Shown in pieces: positions 7,446 through 16,528 of a DNA stretch of 64,000 bases. The stretch is from an uncultured Gallionellaceae bacterium (GTDB lineage: Bacteria; Pseudomonadota; Gammaproteobacteria; Burkholderiales; Gallionellaceae): positions 186,001 to 250,000 of the forward strand of contig CAINCU010000028.1 of NCBI GenBank assembly GCA_903847155.1. Direction: 5' to 3'. A program made the position numbers and the translations under genes. The notes under the pieces are model-generated. The model ran no database searches. It was not told the origin of the DNA and saw only the letters and a list, made by a program, of their open reading frames with translations. Numbering within the stretch: the first letter of the stretch is position 1; each line of letters opens with the position of its first letter.

Positions 7446-8897
7446 ATGACACGTGGTTCGATCAATTACCGAAGACGATTGAATATTTTCAGACTCTGCG
7501 TGATGCTGGTTTGCGGATATTTCCCACTCTCCTCCTACGGCGAGTTGGTGCTTGACCAGCATCTGTCGGTGCCACCGCAACCGGGCATGATGTGGCGTTC
7601 GCCCACAGTGCTGCCCATTGGCGAACCATCGCCGCCAAGCAACACAGCGCTGCCGACGACGCTGGCCGGGTTGACCGACCTGGGGTTGCGCAACAATCCG
7701 TCAACGCGCGAAGCCTGGGCGGCAGCCAATGCGCAGGCCGCCGCCGTAGGCATTGCCGAGGCCGGTTATTACCCGACGCTCGATCTGAGCGTGCCGCTCA
7801 CGCGCGGCAAATCGTCGATCATCAGCAGTAGCGGGGTGACTACCGGCACCATGCAAACCCGGCTCGCGCCCAGTGTCACCCTGAGCTATGTATTGTTCGA
7901 TTTCGGCGCGCGTTCCGCCAACAAGCAGGCGGCCAGCTACGGCTTGCTGGCGGCGAATTTGAGTCAGAACCGGGCATTGCAAGATGTCGTGTTGCGCGTT
8001 GAACAAGCCTATTACCTATTGCTCGGCGCTCGTCAGACTGTCGTGGCAGCGGAAGAAACGCTGAAGAACGTGCAGTTGAGCCTGGATGTTTCCAACGCGC
8101 GCCGCAGGGCCGGACTGGCCACCATCGGCGATGTGTATCAGGCTGAGACGTTGCTGGCGCAAACCCGTTTGCAGTTGCGCAAGGCGCAGGGCGATACCAG
8201 TAAATTCAAGGGCGCGCTGTGCAATGCCGTGGGGCTGCCGGTCAATGCCAAACTGGAATTGGCGGCATCGGGCGAGCAACTGCCGACGCAGGAAGTGCGC
8301 TATACCATCAGCGAATATCTGAGCAAGGCCAAGGCAGCGCGCCCCGATCTGGCGGCCGCCGAAGCGCAAGCGCAGGCGGCACATGCCAGCGGCGATGCGT
8401 TGTCGGCACAGGGATTGCCGACGCTGAACTTGGCCATCATCGGCGGCAAGACCTACAACAACGTGCAGAACGGGTTCGATAACAGCGCCACCAGCGGCAG
8501 CGTCGGCATCACGCTGAACGTCCCGCTGTTTGATGGTTTCCGCTCAACTTACACCATAAGACAAGCCAGGGCGCACGCCGAGCAACTGGATGCGACGCGT
8601 GACCGGGTTGCTCTGCAAGTTGAACTGGATGTGTGGCAAGCCTATTACGATCTGGATACGGCGCAAGCGGCCATAGCCAGCGCACACGCCTTGCTGCGCA
8701 GTGCGAGCCAGACGCGCGAAGTGGCGCAGGCACGTTATCGCGCCGGGGTCGGCGCGATGCCCGACCTGATCAGCGCGCAAGCCAATGAAGCCAATGCGCG
8801 CATGGAAGTCATACAAGCGGAGATGGGTTGGTATGCCAGCCTGTCGCAACTCAATTATTCAATCGGCATCTTTTCGTCTGATACGGAATCAAAATGA
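7446..8897 (+). CDS. TolC-family outer-membrane efflux protein
   Basis: A 483-residue outer-membrane channel component. The N-terminus has a basic stretch and hydrophobic signal (LNIFRLCVMLVCGYFPLSSYG), followed by two homologous helical halves with OEP-family features such as LGLRNNPSTREAWAAANAQA, YVLFDFGARSANKQAA and VPLFDGFRSTYTIRQARA. The two F/LFDFG-type strands mark the beta-barrel parts. It heads a three-gene operon: its last 4 bp overlap the membrane-fusion gene (ATGA). The start at 7446 is the longest plausible; ATG codons further in would shorten the signal. Confidence 0.92.
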   Translation: MTRGSINYRRRLNIFRLCVMLVCGYFPLSSYGELVLDQHLSVPPQPGMMWRSPTVLPIGEPSPPSNTALPTTLAGLTDLGLRNNPSTREAWAAANAQAAAVGIAEAGYYPTLDLSVPLTRGKSSIISSSGVTTGTMQTRLAPSVTLSYVLFDFGARSANKQAASYGLLAANLSQNRALQDVVLRVEQAYYLLLGARQTVVAAEETLKNVQLSLDVSNARRRAGLATIGDVYQAETLLAQTRLQLRKAQGDTSKFKGALCNAVGLPVNAKLELAASGEQLPTQEVRYTISEYLSKAKAARPDLAAAEAQAQAAHASGDALSAQGLPTLNLAIIGGKTYNNVQNGFDNSATSGSVGITLNVPLFDGFRSTYTIRQARAHAEQLDATRDRVALQVELDVWQAYYDLDTAQAAIASAHALLRSASQTREVAQARYRAGVGAMPDLISAQANEANARMEVIQAEMGWYASLSQLNYSIGIFSSDTESK

Positions 8898-10093
8898 AAA
8901 AATCAGTTATTGCGATTTTGGTCGTACTAGGGTTTATCGCCGCAGGTGTGGCGATCTGGTTCGTGACCGCGCCTAAAACAGATGGCACAGCAGGTCAGGG
9001 CAAACGTGCACCGCAAATCATACCGGTGCACACGGTTGCGGTCACCACCAGTGCGGTGCCTATCGTGCTGGATGCGGTGGGGACAGTGGAGGCCGATCAA
9101 AGCGTGGCGGTGCGCGCCGAAGTGAGCGGCGTGCTGCAAAAGATCCATTTCCGCGAGGGCGATCTGGTCAAGGCGGGACATCTGCTGTTTCAGATCGATC
9201 CCGGCGTGCCGCAGACCGAAGTAGATAAGGCGCGCGCCAATCTGCTGCGCGACCAGGCTGCTGCCAAAGAGGCGCGGGCACAAGAGCGCCGCCTGCACTC
9301 GCTGGTGGTTCAGGAATATGTCACGCAACAGGAATACGCTCAGGCAGTAGCGCAAGAGCAGGCAGCCCTGGCCACGGTGCGCGCCGATCAGGCCGCGTTG
9401 AAATCGGTGCAGTTGCAACTCGCCTATTCGCGCATCACCTCGCCCATCTCCGGCCGTGCCGGGATATTGAACATCAAGCAGGGCAATCTGGTCAGTGCCG
9501 CTTCCACCACGCCGCTGGTCACCATCAATGCCACGCGCCCGGTGATGGTCGCATTCAACGTGCCGCAACAACAATTGCAAACGATCCGTTCGCAACAGCA
9601 CGCGCATGCGCTAGCTGTTGAAGTGCGCATGGAAGCGAATGAGGCCGTGTTGGCTCAAGGCACGCTGGCCTTTATCGACAATGCCATCGATACGCAGACC
9701 GGCACTATCCGCATGAAAGCGCGTATCCAGAATCAGGACGAAGTCATCTGGCCGGGCGAACTGGTTGCGCTGCGCATGATAATTGGCGTGCAGCAGGATG
9801 CGCTGGTCGTGCCAGAAACAGCGGTTCAGCTCGGGCAGAGCGGTTCTTTCGTGTATGTGCTGGCAGAGGGCAAAGCGCATATGCAGCCGATCAAGGTGTC
9901 GCGCCAACTGGGCAAACAGGTGGTGGTGAGTGACGGCCTTGCCGCAGGGCAGCAAGTGATCGTCAATGTTCCGAACACGCTGCGACCGGACAGTCCGGCG
10001 GAGGCAATCGTCGCTAAAACCGGCGCAGACGGCAAAGGAAGCAAGGGCGGCAAACCCAATGCGGATGCCGCAGCCGGAGGCGCTCGTCCATGA
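8894..10093 (+). CDS. RND efflux periplasmic adaptor (membrane fusion protein)
   Basis: HlyD/AcrA-type adaptor, 399 residues, joining the inner-membrane pump to the outer-membrane channel. One N-terminal membrane anchor or signal (SVIAILVVLGFIAAGVAIWFV) is followed by a lipoyl-like half (VRAEVSGVLQKIHFREGDLV), a helical hairpin, the second half-motif YSRITSPISGRAGILNIKQG and a beta-barrel. The C-terminus is a Gly/Lys/Ala-rich tail. It overlaps both neighbours by 4 bp, showing tight coupling in the operon. Confidence 0.93.
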   Translation: MKKSVIAILVVLGFIAAGVAIWFVTAPKTDGTAGQGKRAPQIIPVHTVAVTTSAVPIVLDAVGTVEADQSVAVRAEVSGVLQKIHFREGDLVKAGHLLFQIDPGVPQTEVDKARANLLRDQAAAKEARAQERRLHSLVVQEYVTQQEYAQAVAQEQAALATVRADQAALKSVQLQLAYSRITSPISGRAGILNIKQGNLVSAASTTPLVTINATRPVMVAFNVPQQQLQTIRSQQHAHALAVEVRMEANEAVLAQGTLAFIDNAIDTQTGTIRMKARIQNQDEVIWPGELVALRMIIGVQQDALVVPETAVQLGQSGSFVYVLAEGKAHMQPIKVSRQLGKQVVVSDGLAAGQQVIVNVPNTLRPDSPAEAIVAKTGADGKGSKGGKPNADAAAGGARP

Positions 10094-13000
10094 GCATCTG
10101 GCGCATCTTCATCGACCGTCCGGTGATGACCACGGTGCTGGTCAGCGCGACCACGCTGTTCGGCATTTTTGCGTTTTTGAAATTGCCGGTAAACGAATTG
10201 CCGAATGTGGATTTCCCCACCATTTCGGTGACAGCGAATCTGGCCGGCGGCAATCCCGACAATATGGCGGCAACCGTGGCGACGCCGCTGGAGCGACAGT
10301 TCTCGACTATCGCCGGGCTGGATTCGATGACCTCGGTCAGCACGGCAGGCACCACGCGCATCACGCTGCAATTCAATCTGAACCGCAACATCGATGCCGC
10401 CGCACAGGACGTGCAAACCGCGATCTCGCAGGCGGTGCGCAACCTGCCGCCGGAACTGGATAACGCGCCGCAGATGCGCAAGGTCAATCCGGCAGACAGC
10501 CCCATCATCTTTCTGGCGCTGACCGCGAAGAACCTGCCGCTCACCACGCTCAACGAATTCGCCGACAACCAGATCTCGCAGCGCATCTCCACCCTGCCGG
10601 GCGTGGCGCAGTTGCTGGTGTACGGTTCGCAAAAATATGCGGTGCGGCTTTACCTTGATCCGAATGCGCTGAAGCTGCGCAACTTGGGCACAGGCGATGT
10701 CGCAGCCGCGCTGGCCAATGCCAACAGCAATCTGCCCTCGGGCACGCTCGACGGACGCAACAAGAAATTTACCGTGCAAGCAAACGGCCAGCTGGAAAAC
10801 GCTGCTGATTTCAATTCGGTTGCGATCAGTTATGTGAACGGCACGCCGATACGTTTTTCCGACATCGGCCGCGCCGAGGACAGCGTGGAGAACAACCGCG
10901 CACTGACCTGGTTCAACGGTGAGCGTTCCATCGTGCTCGCCGTGCAGCGCCAGCCGGGTGCAAACACCGTGGAGGTGGTCAAAAACATACGCGCGTTGCT
11001 GCCGGAGATACGCCAGCAACTGCCGGGAGATGCCAAGCTGGAAGTGCTGTTCGACCGCTCAGAATTTATCGGACAATCCATTCATGATGTCGAGTACACG
11101 CTGATGCTGGCGGTGGTGCTGGTGGTGCTGGTGGTGCTGGCATTCCTGCGCAACTTCTTCTCGACGCTGATCGTCGCCATCGTGCTGCCGATCTCGCTGA
11201 TCGGCACGTTTGCTGCCATGCAACTCATGGGTTACAGCCTCAACAACATCTCGTTGATGGCGCTGACGCTGGCGGTGGGCTTCGTGGTGGACGATGCCAT
11301 CGTAGTGCTGGAGAACATCACGCGCCACATGGAAATGGGCAAAGACCGCATGACGGCGGCCATCGACGGTACCAAGGAGATCGGCTTCACCGTGATCTCA
11401 ATGACGCTGTCATTGGTCGCAGTGTTTCTGCCCATCCTGTTCATGGGCGGCATCCTTGGGCGCCTGTTCACCGAATTTTCCGTCACCATCGGACTCGCGG
11501 TGCTGATTTCCGGCGCGGTTTCGCTGAGCCTGACGCCGATGTTGTGCAGCCGTTTTCTGCAACCCAGCCATCGCCACGGTCGGCTGTTCGACGGCTTCGA
11601 GAAAATATTCACCAGCGTCGAACACGGCTACCGCGACAGCCTGCAATGGAGCATGCGCCACCGCAGCGTGATGATGTCGCTGGCAGGCGTCATTTTGATA
11701 CTGACGCTATGGCTGTTTGTTGTGGTACCGAAAGGCTTCATTCCGCGTCAGGACACCGGGCAGATTTCCGGCAGTACGCTGGCCGACGATGAAGGCATCG
11801 TGTTTGAAGATCTGGTCGCCAAGCAAACGCAGATCGCCGACATCGTCAGAAAAAATCCCAATGTGGTGGCTGTGCTGTCCAGCGCCGGTCAGGCGGGCGG
11901 CGGGGTATCGGGCGGCAACGTGGGTCGTCTGGTGATTCGCCTCAAACCTAAAAGCCAGCGCAACCTGAATGCCGATGAAGTCATTCAGGAACTGAGAAAG
12001 CAAACGCGCGTGGTGGAAGGCATGAAACTGTTCCTGCAAAATCCGCCCGCGATCAACATCGGTGCGCAGCAGAGTAATGCCGAATTCCAGCTGGTGGTGC
12101 TGGGGCCGGATACCGCTGTGCTGTATCGTGCTGCCGGTGAATTGGAGCAGCAGCTGCGCAGCGAAAACATATTGCAGGATGTGACCAGCAATCTCGAACT
12201 GCGCAATCCCGAGATCCAGATCGATATCCAGCGCGACCGCGCGGCGGCACTCGGCATCACGCCGCAGCAGATTCAGGCCACGCTGTACGATGCCTACGGC
12301 GCCAGACGTATCACCAGCATTTACAGCGCGTCCGACCAGTTTTCGGTGCTGATGCAACTGGACACGAAATTCCAGGCCGACATCAACTCCTTGAGCGCGT
12401 TGTATATCAAAAGCGCCAGCCAGCAAATGGTGCCGCTGTCTTCCGTGGCCACCATCCACAGCGGGGTAGGGCCGCTGTCGATTTCGCATTTCGGACAACA
12501 GCCTGCGGTAACCCTGTCGTTCAATGTGGCACCGGGCGTTTCACTGGGCGAGGCCACGGCAAGAGTGCAACAAATTGCCAAGGAAAATTTGCCGCAAAAC
12601 GTGACCACCACACTGTCCGGCACCGCCAAGACCTTTCAGGATTCGATGACCGACCTGCCGATTCTGCTGGCGGTCACCATCCTCATCATCTACATGATCC
12701 TGGCGATTTTGTATGAGCACTTCGCGCATCCGGTGACGATATTGACCGCCCTGCCGCTGGCCGGATTCGGCGCGCTGATCATGCTGATAATTTTCCATCA
12801 GGATCTCAACATCTTCAGTTTCGTCGGAATTATTTTATTGGTGGGACTGGTGAAAAAGAACGGCATCATGATGGTGGACTTCGCCGTGGCCGCCAAGCGC
12901 GAGCAGAATCTTTCATCCATCGACGCCATGACCCAGGCCTGTCTGGTGCGCTTCCGCCCGATCATGATGACCACGCTGGCAGCCATCCTCGCCACCATGC

Positions 13001-13179
13001 CGATCGCACTCGGCTTCGGCGCCGGTGCCGAAGCGCGCCGCCCGCTGGGCATCGCCGTGGTCGGCGGTCTGGTGTTCTCGCAATTCCTCACGCTGTATCT
13101 GACCCCGGCTTTCTATGTGAGCATGGAACGACTGACACAGCGCTGGGAAGAGAGGAAAGCACTGCGCGATAACTTGTAA
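10090..13179 (+). CDS. RND (HAE1 family) efflux permease
   Basis: Inner-membrane proton-driven pump of 1029 residues with the standard layout: TM1 after MSIWRIFIDRPV, a large periplasmic loop, TM2-6, and the second repeat from about residue 520. The proton-relay acids are seen in GFVVDDAIVVLENI (TM4) and the matching lysine-region motif VGLVKKNGIMMVDFA in TM10. It resembles MdtB/MdtC/MuxB-type multidrug permeases more than metal pumps, as no CusA-type Met residues are evident. Third gene of the tripartite operon; no regulator gene is adjacent. Confidence 0.93.
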   Translation: MSIWRIFIDRPVMTTVLVSATTLFGIFAFLKLPVNELPNVDFPTISVTANLAGGNPDNMAATVATPLERQFSTIAGLDSMTSVSTAGTTRITLQFNLNRNIDAAAQDVQTAISQAVRNLPPELDNAPQMRKVNPADSPIIFLALTAKNLPLTTLNEFADNQISQRISTLPGVAQLLVYGSQKYAVRLYLDPNALKLRNLGTGDVAAALANANSNLPSGTLDGRNKKFTVQANGQLENAADFNSVAISYVNGTPIRFSDIGRAEDSVENNRALTWFNGERSIVLAVQRQPGANTVEVVKNIRALLPEIRQQLPGDAKLEVLFDRSEFIGQSIHDVEYTLMLAVVLVVLVVLAFLRNFFSTLIVAIVLPISLIGTFAAMQLMGYSLNNISLMALTLAVGFVVDDAIVVLENITRHMEMGKDRMTAAIDGTKEIGFTVISMTLSLVAVFLPILFMGGILGRLFTEFSVTIGLAVLISGAVSLSLTPMLCSRFLQPSHRHGRLFDGFEKIFTSVEHGYRDSLQWSMRHRSVMMSLAGVILILTLWLFVVVPKGFIPRQDTGQISGSTLADDEGIVFEDLVAKQTQIADIVRKNPNVVAVLSSAGQAGGGVSGGNVGRLVIRLKPKSQRNLNADEVIQELRKQTRVVEGMKLFLQNPPAINIGAQQSNAEFQLVVLGPDTAVLYRAAGELEQQLRSENILQDVTSNLELRNPEIQIDIQRDRAAALGITPQQIQATLYDAYGARRITSIYSASDQFSVLMQLDTKFQADINSLSALYIKSASQQMVPLSSVATIHSGVGPLSISHFGQQPAVTLSFNVAPGVSLGEATARVQQIAKENLPQNVTTTLSGTAKTFQDSMTDLPILLAVTILIIYMILAILYEHFAHPVTILTALPLAGFGALIMLIIFHQDLNIFSFVGIILLVGLVKKNGIMMVDFAVAAKREQNLSSIDAMTQACLVRFRPIMMTTLAAILATMPIALGFGAGAEARRPLGIAVVGGLVFSQFLTLYLTPAFYVSMERLTQRWEERKALRDNL

Positions 13180-13405
13180 TGCAATCCTCTTTTCCCGTTG
13201 GCCTGAGCGCACAGAATGAGCGTGCCAGCGCAAATACGCTTGTCGCGTGCAGTGCACACTCCTGTAATAAGATTACTTATATCATTCAAATTGTTGTGTG
13301 TGATTTCCGACAACAACAGAGACACGAGTGTGGAGAAATGTGCTCTAATTCTGTTAGACAGCATGGTTTTTCACTCGATGCCTGATTCGTCAACAACATT
13401 GCGGG

Positions 13406-14311
13406 ATGAACGTGAACAAAAGCAAGCAAACCTTGTATGAGATCCTAGAAATCTCGCCGCATGCTTCTTATTCAGAAATTCAAGCAGCGCATCAGCGCAT
13501 AACCCAAAAGCTGCGGGCGGAAATCAACAATGAAAATCGCGGCGCAGTCGAGTTCAAACTGCGTGTGCTGAATGTGACAGCGAAGACGCTTTCCAACGAA
13601 AAATCGCGCGAGGAATACGATGCTCGACTGGTACTCGGTGAACCTATCGTGGTGCCAGTGCCACAAAGCTCCGCGCTTGCGCTGATGCCAAAGGATAATC
13701 CGGCAACCATGAAGTCCGATGCCATGTTGTTAAAAGCGGACGCGATGTCACTTCGCGCCGACGCGGTTTCACTCAGGGCCGATGCTGCGTCATTGAAGAG
13801 CGAGGGGCGCCAGAAATCGCCGTTAAAGATGATCCTGACTGTCATCGCGGCTTTGCTGGCGACGGGTTTGGTGATGCAAGTGGGCTTTTCGCTAATGGCT
13901 TTGAGGTCTGCAGGCGGTGCCGTGATCTCCGCGAGCGAAACTGCCAAAGCCGAGGAGAAAGTCTATCTCCAGAACTACTATCAGGAAACCGGGGTGAGGG
14001 TAAACAGCAGGGCCGAGGCAGAATTGCTGGATGCCGCCAACCGCCGCCGTGAAAATGCCCAGCGCGAGGATGAACTTGCCAAACGGCAGCAGGAAGAAGA
14101 CGCGCGTCGGTTTGCCGAGGAGTCGCGTCGTATTGGAGAGGAAGTGACCGCCAATCTCCAGCGTGCTGATGTGCAGGCGCGCTATGAGGAAGAGCGCCAA
14201 CGGCAGCGCGAGGAAGAAAAAAAACAGGCGCGGGAAGAGATGGAGCGCAGCCGCGTCGAAGAAGAGAACCGCCAAACGATGGAGGCCAGAAGAAGGTTGG
14301 GGCTGAATTAG
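13406..14311 (+). CDS. Membrane-anchored J-domain-like protein without HPD
   Basis: 301 residues. Residues 9-75 look like a J domain (LYEILEISPHASYSEIQAAH ... SREEYDARL), but the HPD that activates Hsp70 is replaced by a QKLRAEINN stretch, so it cannot work as a normal co-chaperone. Residues 104-131 are four successive heptads of the form (S/A)DA-x-x-L-(K/R), encoded by 21-bp tandem repeats at 13715-13798. One membrane helix follows (about 142-165), then a long, highly charged coiled coil rich in Glu, Arg and Gln to the C-terminus. It lies upstream of a small membrane protein and a second, HPD-containing J protein, suggesting a joint envelope role. Confidence 0.8.
   Translation: MNVNKSKQTLYEILEISPHASYSEIQAAHQRITQKLRAEINNENRGAVEFKLRVLNVTAKTLSNEKSREEYDARLVLGEPIVVPVPQSSALALMPKDNPATMKSDAMLLKADAMSLRADAVSLRADAASLKSEGRQKSPLKMILTVIAALLATGLVMQVGFSLMALRSAGGAVISASETAKAEEKVYLQNYYQETGVRVNSRAEAELLDAANRRRENAQREDELAKRQQEEDARRFAEESRRIGEEVTANLQRADVQARYEEERQRQREEEKKQAREEMERSRVEEENRQTMEARRRLGLN
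13715..13798 (+). repeat. Four 21-bp in-frame tandem repeats
   Basis: Each unit encodes SDAMLLK, ADAMSLR, ADAVSLR and ADAASLK in turn within the HPD-less J-like protein. The DNA units differ at several bases, so the array is diverged. Such heptads probably form a short amphipathic helix between the J-like domain and the membrane helix, and repeat number could vary between strains. Confidence 0.75.
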
Positions 14312-14366
14312 CACCGCTTTCAAAGCAGGCTGTAGGGTAATAAAAAAATTCAGGTTATTTGCATAA

Positions 14367-14732
14367 GTGGAATTTCTCTCCAGACATCTTAAGCTGATAT
14401 TATTTCTGTTAGCAGTCGTGGCCTTAATTGTATTTACATCGGGTATTGGGCGCGGGGCGATCACCGAAAAAAACTTTGTGGGCAAATGGGTATCCAGCAG
14501 ATCGGCGACCCCGATGTATCTGTATGCCAACGGTGAGTGGGAAATCAACGCGGATGACGGCACTGTAATGCAATATGGCGTTTGGCAATTCAAGGATCAG
14601 ATGATTATCTGGAGCTATATGCTGAATTCCAGATTCCTGCACGATCCCAACACTGTCTTATCAGTCAAGCCTACGGAATTTCAGGTTAGGGAACAAGATG
14701 GCAGCATCACGACGTTTACGAGACTTGAATAG
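14367..14732 (+). CDS. Small membrane-anchored hypothetical protein
   Basis: 121 residues from a GTG start (14367), chosen because it precedes the signal anchor LILFLLAVVALIVFTSGIG; no ATG lies upstream in frame. The remainder is a small beta-rich domain with TEKNFVGKWVSSR, LYANGEWEINADDGTVMQYG and VWQFKDQMIIWSY, reminiscent of lipocalin-like 'does the value exceed a baseline' domains (KW...NG.W...W....). No named family recognised. It sits between two J-domain-like genes in the same direction, which suggests but does not prove a functional unit. Confidence 0.65.
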   Translation: MEFLSRHLKLILFLLAVVALIVFTSGIGRGAITEKNFVGKWVSSRSATPMYLYANGEWEINADDGTVMQYGVWQFKDQMIIWSYMLNSRFLHDPNTVLSVKPTEFQVREQDGSITTFTRLE

Positions 14733-14786
14733 TCACGCCCCTGCTTGAGTTGTCCGCAAATTAGCGCTTTGAATCGAAGACCAACC

Positions 14787-15707
14787 ATGAATTGCTACGA
14801 AATACTGGAAGTGAGCCCCAACGCCAGCCCCGCCGTCATCAAGGCCGCTTTCAAAAGTCTGATGCTGCGCTGCCACCCAGACAAAAACCCCGGCGATGCG
14901 CAAATGGCGGAGCACGCGTCGCTGGTGGTGCAGGCTTATGAAGTGTTATCCGATCCGGACAGACGCGCCGTTTATGATCTTTCGCTGAACCAGCAAACTC
15001 CCGCGCCGACGCTCGATGCCCGCTACAGAAACCGCGAAACGAGCGCCCCCTCTGGTTTCAATGAATTCACTGGAGATAAGCACCAGAAAATCTACTGGGT
15101 CGTGTGGGCGCTCATCGCCTTGACGATCATGGTCAGCACGTTGCTCTTGTTCTACACCCCACAGCGACAAGTTTCTGAGCCGACACCATCCATGCAGAAC
15201 ACGATCGGCGCGCAGGAGGCATCTGATGTCGCAAGAACACTGCCGCTGTTTCTTGTGCGATTAAACATCAATTTGCAGGCCATTAAAAAACCGTCGGTAG
15301 ACGCGGATATTTCGGCGGATGGTGCGGGCAAAACAGCGGATGCCCAGGAAGATATATGGTCAGACTCCGGCTATGTATTGTCGATACCGGTTCTGGGGGT
15401 CAAGGTAGGCACATTCGATAGCGAAAAAGTAATCCGCTATCTCGAAGCTAACGAAATGCATATCAGGCAAAAGCTGGAAAAAAAACTGGCCAAAGCAAAA
15501 TACGAGGAGCTCACTAAAATTGACGGTGAGCAGTATCTGAAGAACATGATTCTTGATGCTATCGAAGAATCAACTGGCACCAACCGGCGCGAAGATTATC
15601 CATCCTCCCCCAGCGAATCGCCGGGGCGCTACGGGGTGATCGAGGCTTTGCTGTCGGAGTCTTTTTCGGTGCGAAAGGCAAGCGAGGCACATGATTTTAC
15701 TCCCTAA
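14787..15707 (+). CDS. Membrane-anchored J-domain protein
   Basis: 306 residues from ATG 14787 (MNCYEILEVSP); an upstream ATG adds 14 unlikely residues. An intact J domain occupies residues 1-70, with CHPDKNPGDAQM giving the HPD at 30-32 and YEVLSDPDRRAVYDL closing it. A linker and one membrane helix (KIYWVVWALIALTIMVSTLL, about 103-122) follow, so the J domain faces the cytoplasm. The C-terminal part is of unknown fold with a Lys/Glu-rich helix (EKKLAKAKYEEL). It should recruit DnaK to the membrane. Pairing with a J-like protein lacking HPD just upstream is unusual. Confidence 0.85.
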   Translation: MNCYEILEVSPNASPAVIKAAFKSLMLRCHPDKNPGDAQMAEHASLVVQAYEVLSDPDRRAVYDLSLNQQTPAPTLDARYRNRETSAPSGFNEFTGDKHQKIYWVVWALIALTIMVSTLLLFYTPQRQVSEPTPSMQNTIGAQEASDVARTLPLFLVRLNINLQAIKKPSVDADISADGAGKTADAQEDIWSDSGYVLSIPVLGVKVGTFDSEKVIRYLEANEMHIRQKLEKKLAKAKYEELTKIDGEQYLKNMILDAIEESTGTNRREDYPSSPSESPGRYGVIEALLSESFSVRKASEAHDFTP

Positions 15708-15778
15708 GTATTTTGTACCCGCATCGCACATCCACACAAATAAATCTGTTTTGTTTTTGTGTGTTTTTCAGATGCTTG

Positions 15779-15852
15779 AAGATGCCCGTCAATAGGCGAT
15801 CTTCATCATGCTAATGATGGAGATGTACGTATTTACTGGCTTGCGGGCAAGG
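15779..15852. repeat. Palindromic repeat family, copy B
   Basis: Core GCCCGTCAATAGGCGATCT at 15784-15802, centre CATCATGCTAATGATGGAGAT, and far arm ATTTACTGGCTTGCGGGC (15831-15848). GCCCG at the left pairs with CGGGC at the right, and CATCAT pairs with ATGATG. This copy is among the fullest and shows the asymmetric right arm shared with copies F and G. Confidence 0.8.
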
Positions 15853-15974
15853 TTGGTGCGATAGTACTAAACTTCCCAATCGGATATAACGAGTACACAT
15901 GCTGCCAATACAGGTGTTCGGCAAATACTGGCGCAGTACATCGTAAGATAGCGAGTCAATTCAAAATTTTTAAA

Positions 15975-16127
15975 ATGTCAGAAAAACAATTGCCATGGCT
16001 GCTTACTTTGAATCATTTGTTCCTCATTTCGCCCTTGTCCCGTTTGCGGAAAGAATTAGACATCGAATGGGCGCTGACGCAAATCTATTCGATGGCGGAT
16101 GGTCCGGCCAAGTCACCTATGGAATAA
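15975..16127 (+). CDS. Possible 50-residue protein
   Basis: An open frame from ATG to TAA encodes MSEKQLPWLLTLNHLFLISP... with a hydrophobic first half and an acidic/mixed second half. No Shine-Dalgarno is evident and no family is recognised. It ends 18 bp before the SirB2 gene and could be a relic or an upstream cistron. Confidence 0.2.
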   Translation: MSEKQLPWLLTLNHLFLISPLSRLRKELDIEWALTQIYSMADGPAKSPME

Positions 16128-16145
16128 AGCTGAAAAACTGCTGAT

Positions 16146-16520
16146 ATGATTCTACTAAAAACCATTCACGTCACCAGCGTCGCCACCAGCTACGCGTTGT
16201 TCTTTTTGCGCGGCTTCTGGTTGCTGCGTGGCTCGCCCATCATGCGGCAACGCTGGGTTAAGATCGCACCGCATAGTGTCGATAGCGTGTTGCTCGCTAG
16301 CGCGATTCTGCTGGCATGGCAATTGGGTTATTCACCGCTGAACTCACCATGGCTGGCAGCGAAGATCATGGCGCTGTTGCTCTACATCGGTCTGGGAATG
16401 GTGGTGTTCAGATTCGGCAAAACGAACAAAACTCGCCTTGTCGCATGGCTCTGTGCACAGTTGGTATTCTTCTACATCGTCGCCACTGCCGTCACGCACG
16501 ATCCGTTTCTTAACTTTTGA
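16146..16520 (+). CDS. SirB2-family membrane protein
   Basis: 124 residues with four hydrophobic segments and the family opening LLKTIHVTSVATSYALFFLR, followed by RGFWLLRGSPIMRQRWVKIAPH; the conserved His residues (HVTS, PHSVDS) suggest haem or metal contact but this is not established. SirB2 proteins are small inner-membrane proteins without a firm function. It is convergent with ptsI, with only 8 bp between the two stop codons. Confidence 0.85.
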   Translation: MILLKTIHVTSVATSYALFFLRGFWLLRGSPIMRQRWVKIAPHSVDSVLLASAILLAWQLGYSPLNSPWLAAKIMALLLYIGLGMVVFRFGKTNKTRLVAWLCAQLVFFYIVATAVTHDPFLNF

Positions 16521-16528
16521 ATGCAGGC

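Larger units (their letters stand above)
15708..16145. other. Spacer with repeat B and a possible tiny ORF
   Basis: This 438-bp stretch holds repeat copy B (15779-15852), then about 120 bp without recognisable features, then a 50-codon ORF (15975-16127). Nothing else was identified. Confidence 0.5.

Noticed and set aside
13179..13385. 68-codon ORF after the RND permease
   Set aside because: No ribosome site, no protein-like composition; lies in the promoter region of the J-like gene.
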